The position numbers were made by a program, and so were the translations under genes. This document shows positions 63,334 through 64,000 of a stretch of 64,000 nt of DNA, piece by piece. The number at the start of each line of letters is the position of its first letter. Within the stretch, counting starts at the first letter, position 1. The notes under the pieces were generated by a model. It saw only the letters and a program-made list of their open reading frames with translations, did no database searches and was not told the DNA's origin. The stretch comes from an uncultured Pelagibacteraceae bacterium (lineage in GTDB: Bacteria; Pseudomonadota; Alphaproteobacteria; Pelagibacterales; AG-422-B15), in the NCBI GenBank assembly GCA_902622985.1, contig CACNSH010000001.1:128036-192035 (forward strand), read 5' to 3'.

Positions 63334-64000
63334 TTTATCATATCGGAAACGTATTCTCCAATAACAAGTGAAGAGGTCAACCCAGGTGACTCCATTCCAA
63401 ATAAGTTAACAAGATTCTTAATACCATGTGTCTCTTCTCCTTGAATTGAAAAGTCACTTTTACCCTCACCTTTATTCTTAAGTTTTGGTCTTACGCCAGA
63501 ATATCCAGCTTTAAGATCTTCAATTTTAATTGAGGGAATATATTTTATGACATCATTATGAAACAAAACCTGTCTATCTTTTTTTACTTCATAATCAATT
63601 TCATCGACCCATTCAACATCAGGTCCAAATCTAACTTGCATTCCTAAATCTAATCCCAAATGCAAACCAAGACTTGCATCATTTGGTATCGGGTAAATTA
63701 GATGACGAATCTTTAGGTCTTTACCTGTTTCGAAATAATTACCTTTGGCGAAATATGTTTTGGGAATATACTTTTTATCTAAGGGTAGAATATTATTTGC
63801 AATATTTTCAGCGTTTAGACCAGCAGCATTTATTATAACTGACGACTCTATAATTATTTCTTCTCCATCACTAAGAACAGTAGAACAATATTTCTCACCA
63901 TGAATTTCAGTACGTAAGAATTGTGAATTAAATACAATATTGCCAGAGCTTTCCTCCAATTCACCAAGATAAGACCTCATGAGAGAGTTTTGATCAACAA
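63330..64000 (-). CDS. FAD-dependent oxidoreductase (LhgO/DAO-like), truncated by window end
   Basis: VIINAAGLNAENIAN, YFAKGNYFETG, YPIPNDASLGLHLGLDLGMQVRFGPDVEWV, NLFGMESPGLTSSLVIGEYV. Confidence 0.85.
   Translation of the reverse strand, partial: VDQNSLMRSYLGELEESSGNIVFNSQFLRTEIHGEKYCSTVLSDGEEIIIESSVIINAAGLNAENIANNILPLDKKYIPKTYFAKGNYFETGKDLKIRHLIYPIPNDASLGLHLGLDLGMQVRFGPDVEWVDEIDYEVKKDRQVLFHNDVIKYIPSIKIEDLKAGYSGVRPKLKNKGEGKSDFSIQGEETHGIKNLVNLFGMESPGLTSSLVIGEYVSDMIN

Overview
The window is a contiguous stretch of an AT-rich, gene-dense alphaproteobacterial chromosome, probably a streamlined marine lineage; the exact clade was not determined. It has three parts. (1) About 1-24,570 is a surface-glycan / nonulosonic-acid biosynthesis island, almost all on the minus strand. 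It holds pseudaminic-acid-like genes (PseB, PseC, PseH-like GNAT, PseI/NeuB, SpsF-type cytidylyltransferase), an SDR/ATP-grasp fusion, a HAD hydrolase, a class-III aminotransferase, an aldo/keto reductase, a FemAB-like transferase, a CDP-alcohol phosphatidyltransferase and a PglK/MsbA-type ABC exporter. It also has an asparagine-synthase-like/PLP-enzyme pair, GDP-mannose dehydratase with a plant-type GDP-mannose 3,5-epimerase homologue, and a UDP-glucose dehydrogenase. (2) About 24,630-29,463 is a complete rRNA operon on the minus strand (16S, tRNA-Ile, tRNA-Ala, 23S, 5S). Its usual trailing tRNA-fMet lies 3.4 kb away, beyond three nucleotide-sugar genes. (3) About 29,900-64,000 is conserved alphaproteobacterial core (prfA/prmC, ispG, lysC, ubiG, grxC, argJ/mutT, secA, accA, xerD, aroKB, bolA, cobST, rpmB, meaB/mcm, fdxA, carD, rpoH). 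The most interesting observations are: the rRNA-operon-linked glycan island; a predicted modified nonulosonic-acid pathway with an SDR/ATP-grasp fusion and no recognisable PseG; an asparagine-synthase-like protein lacking the glutaminase Cys2, paired with a PLP enzyme; apparent A-tract frameshifts in argJ, a glycosyltransferase-like gene and possibly fdxA; a divergent gene pair sharing an ATGCAT start-codon palindrome; and Lys-rich CarD next to an H1-like protein. No CRISPR array, transposase or phage was seen.
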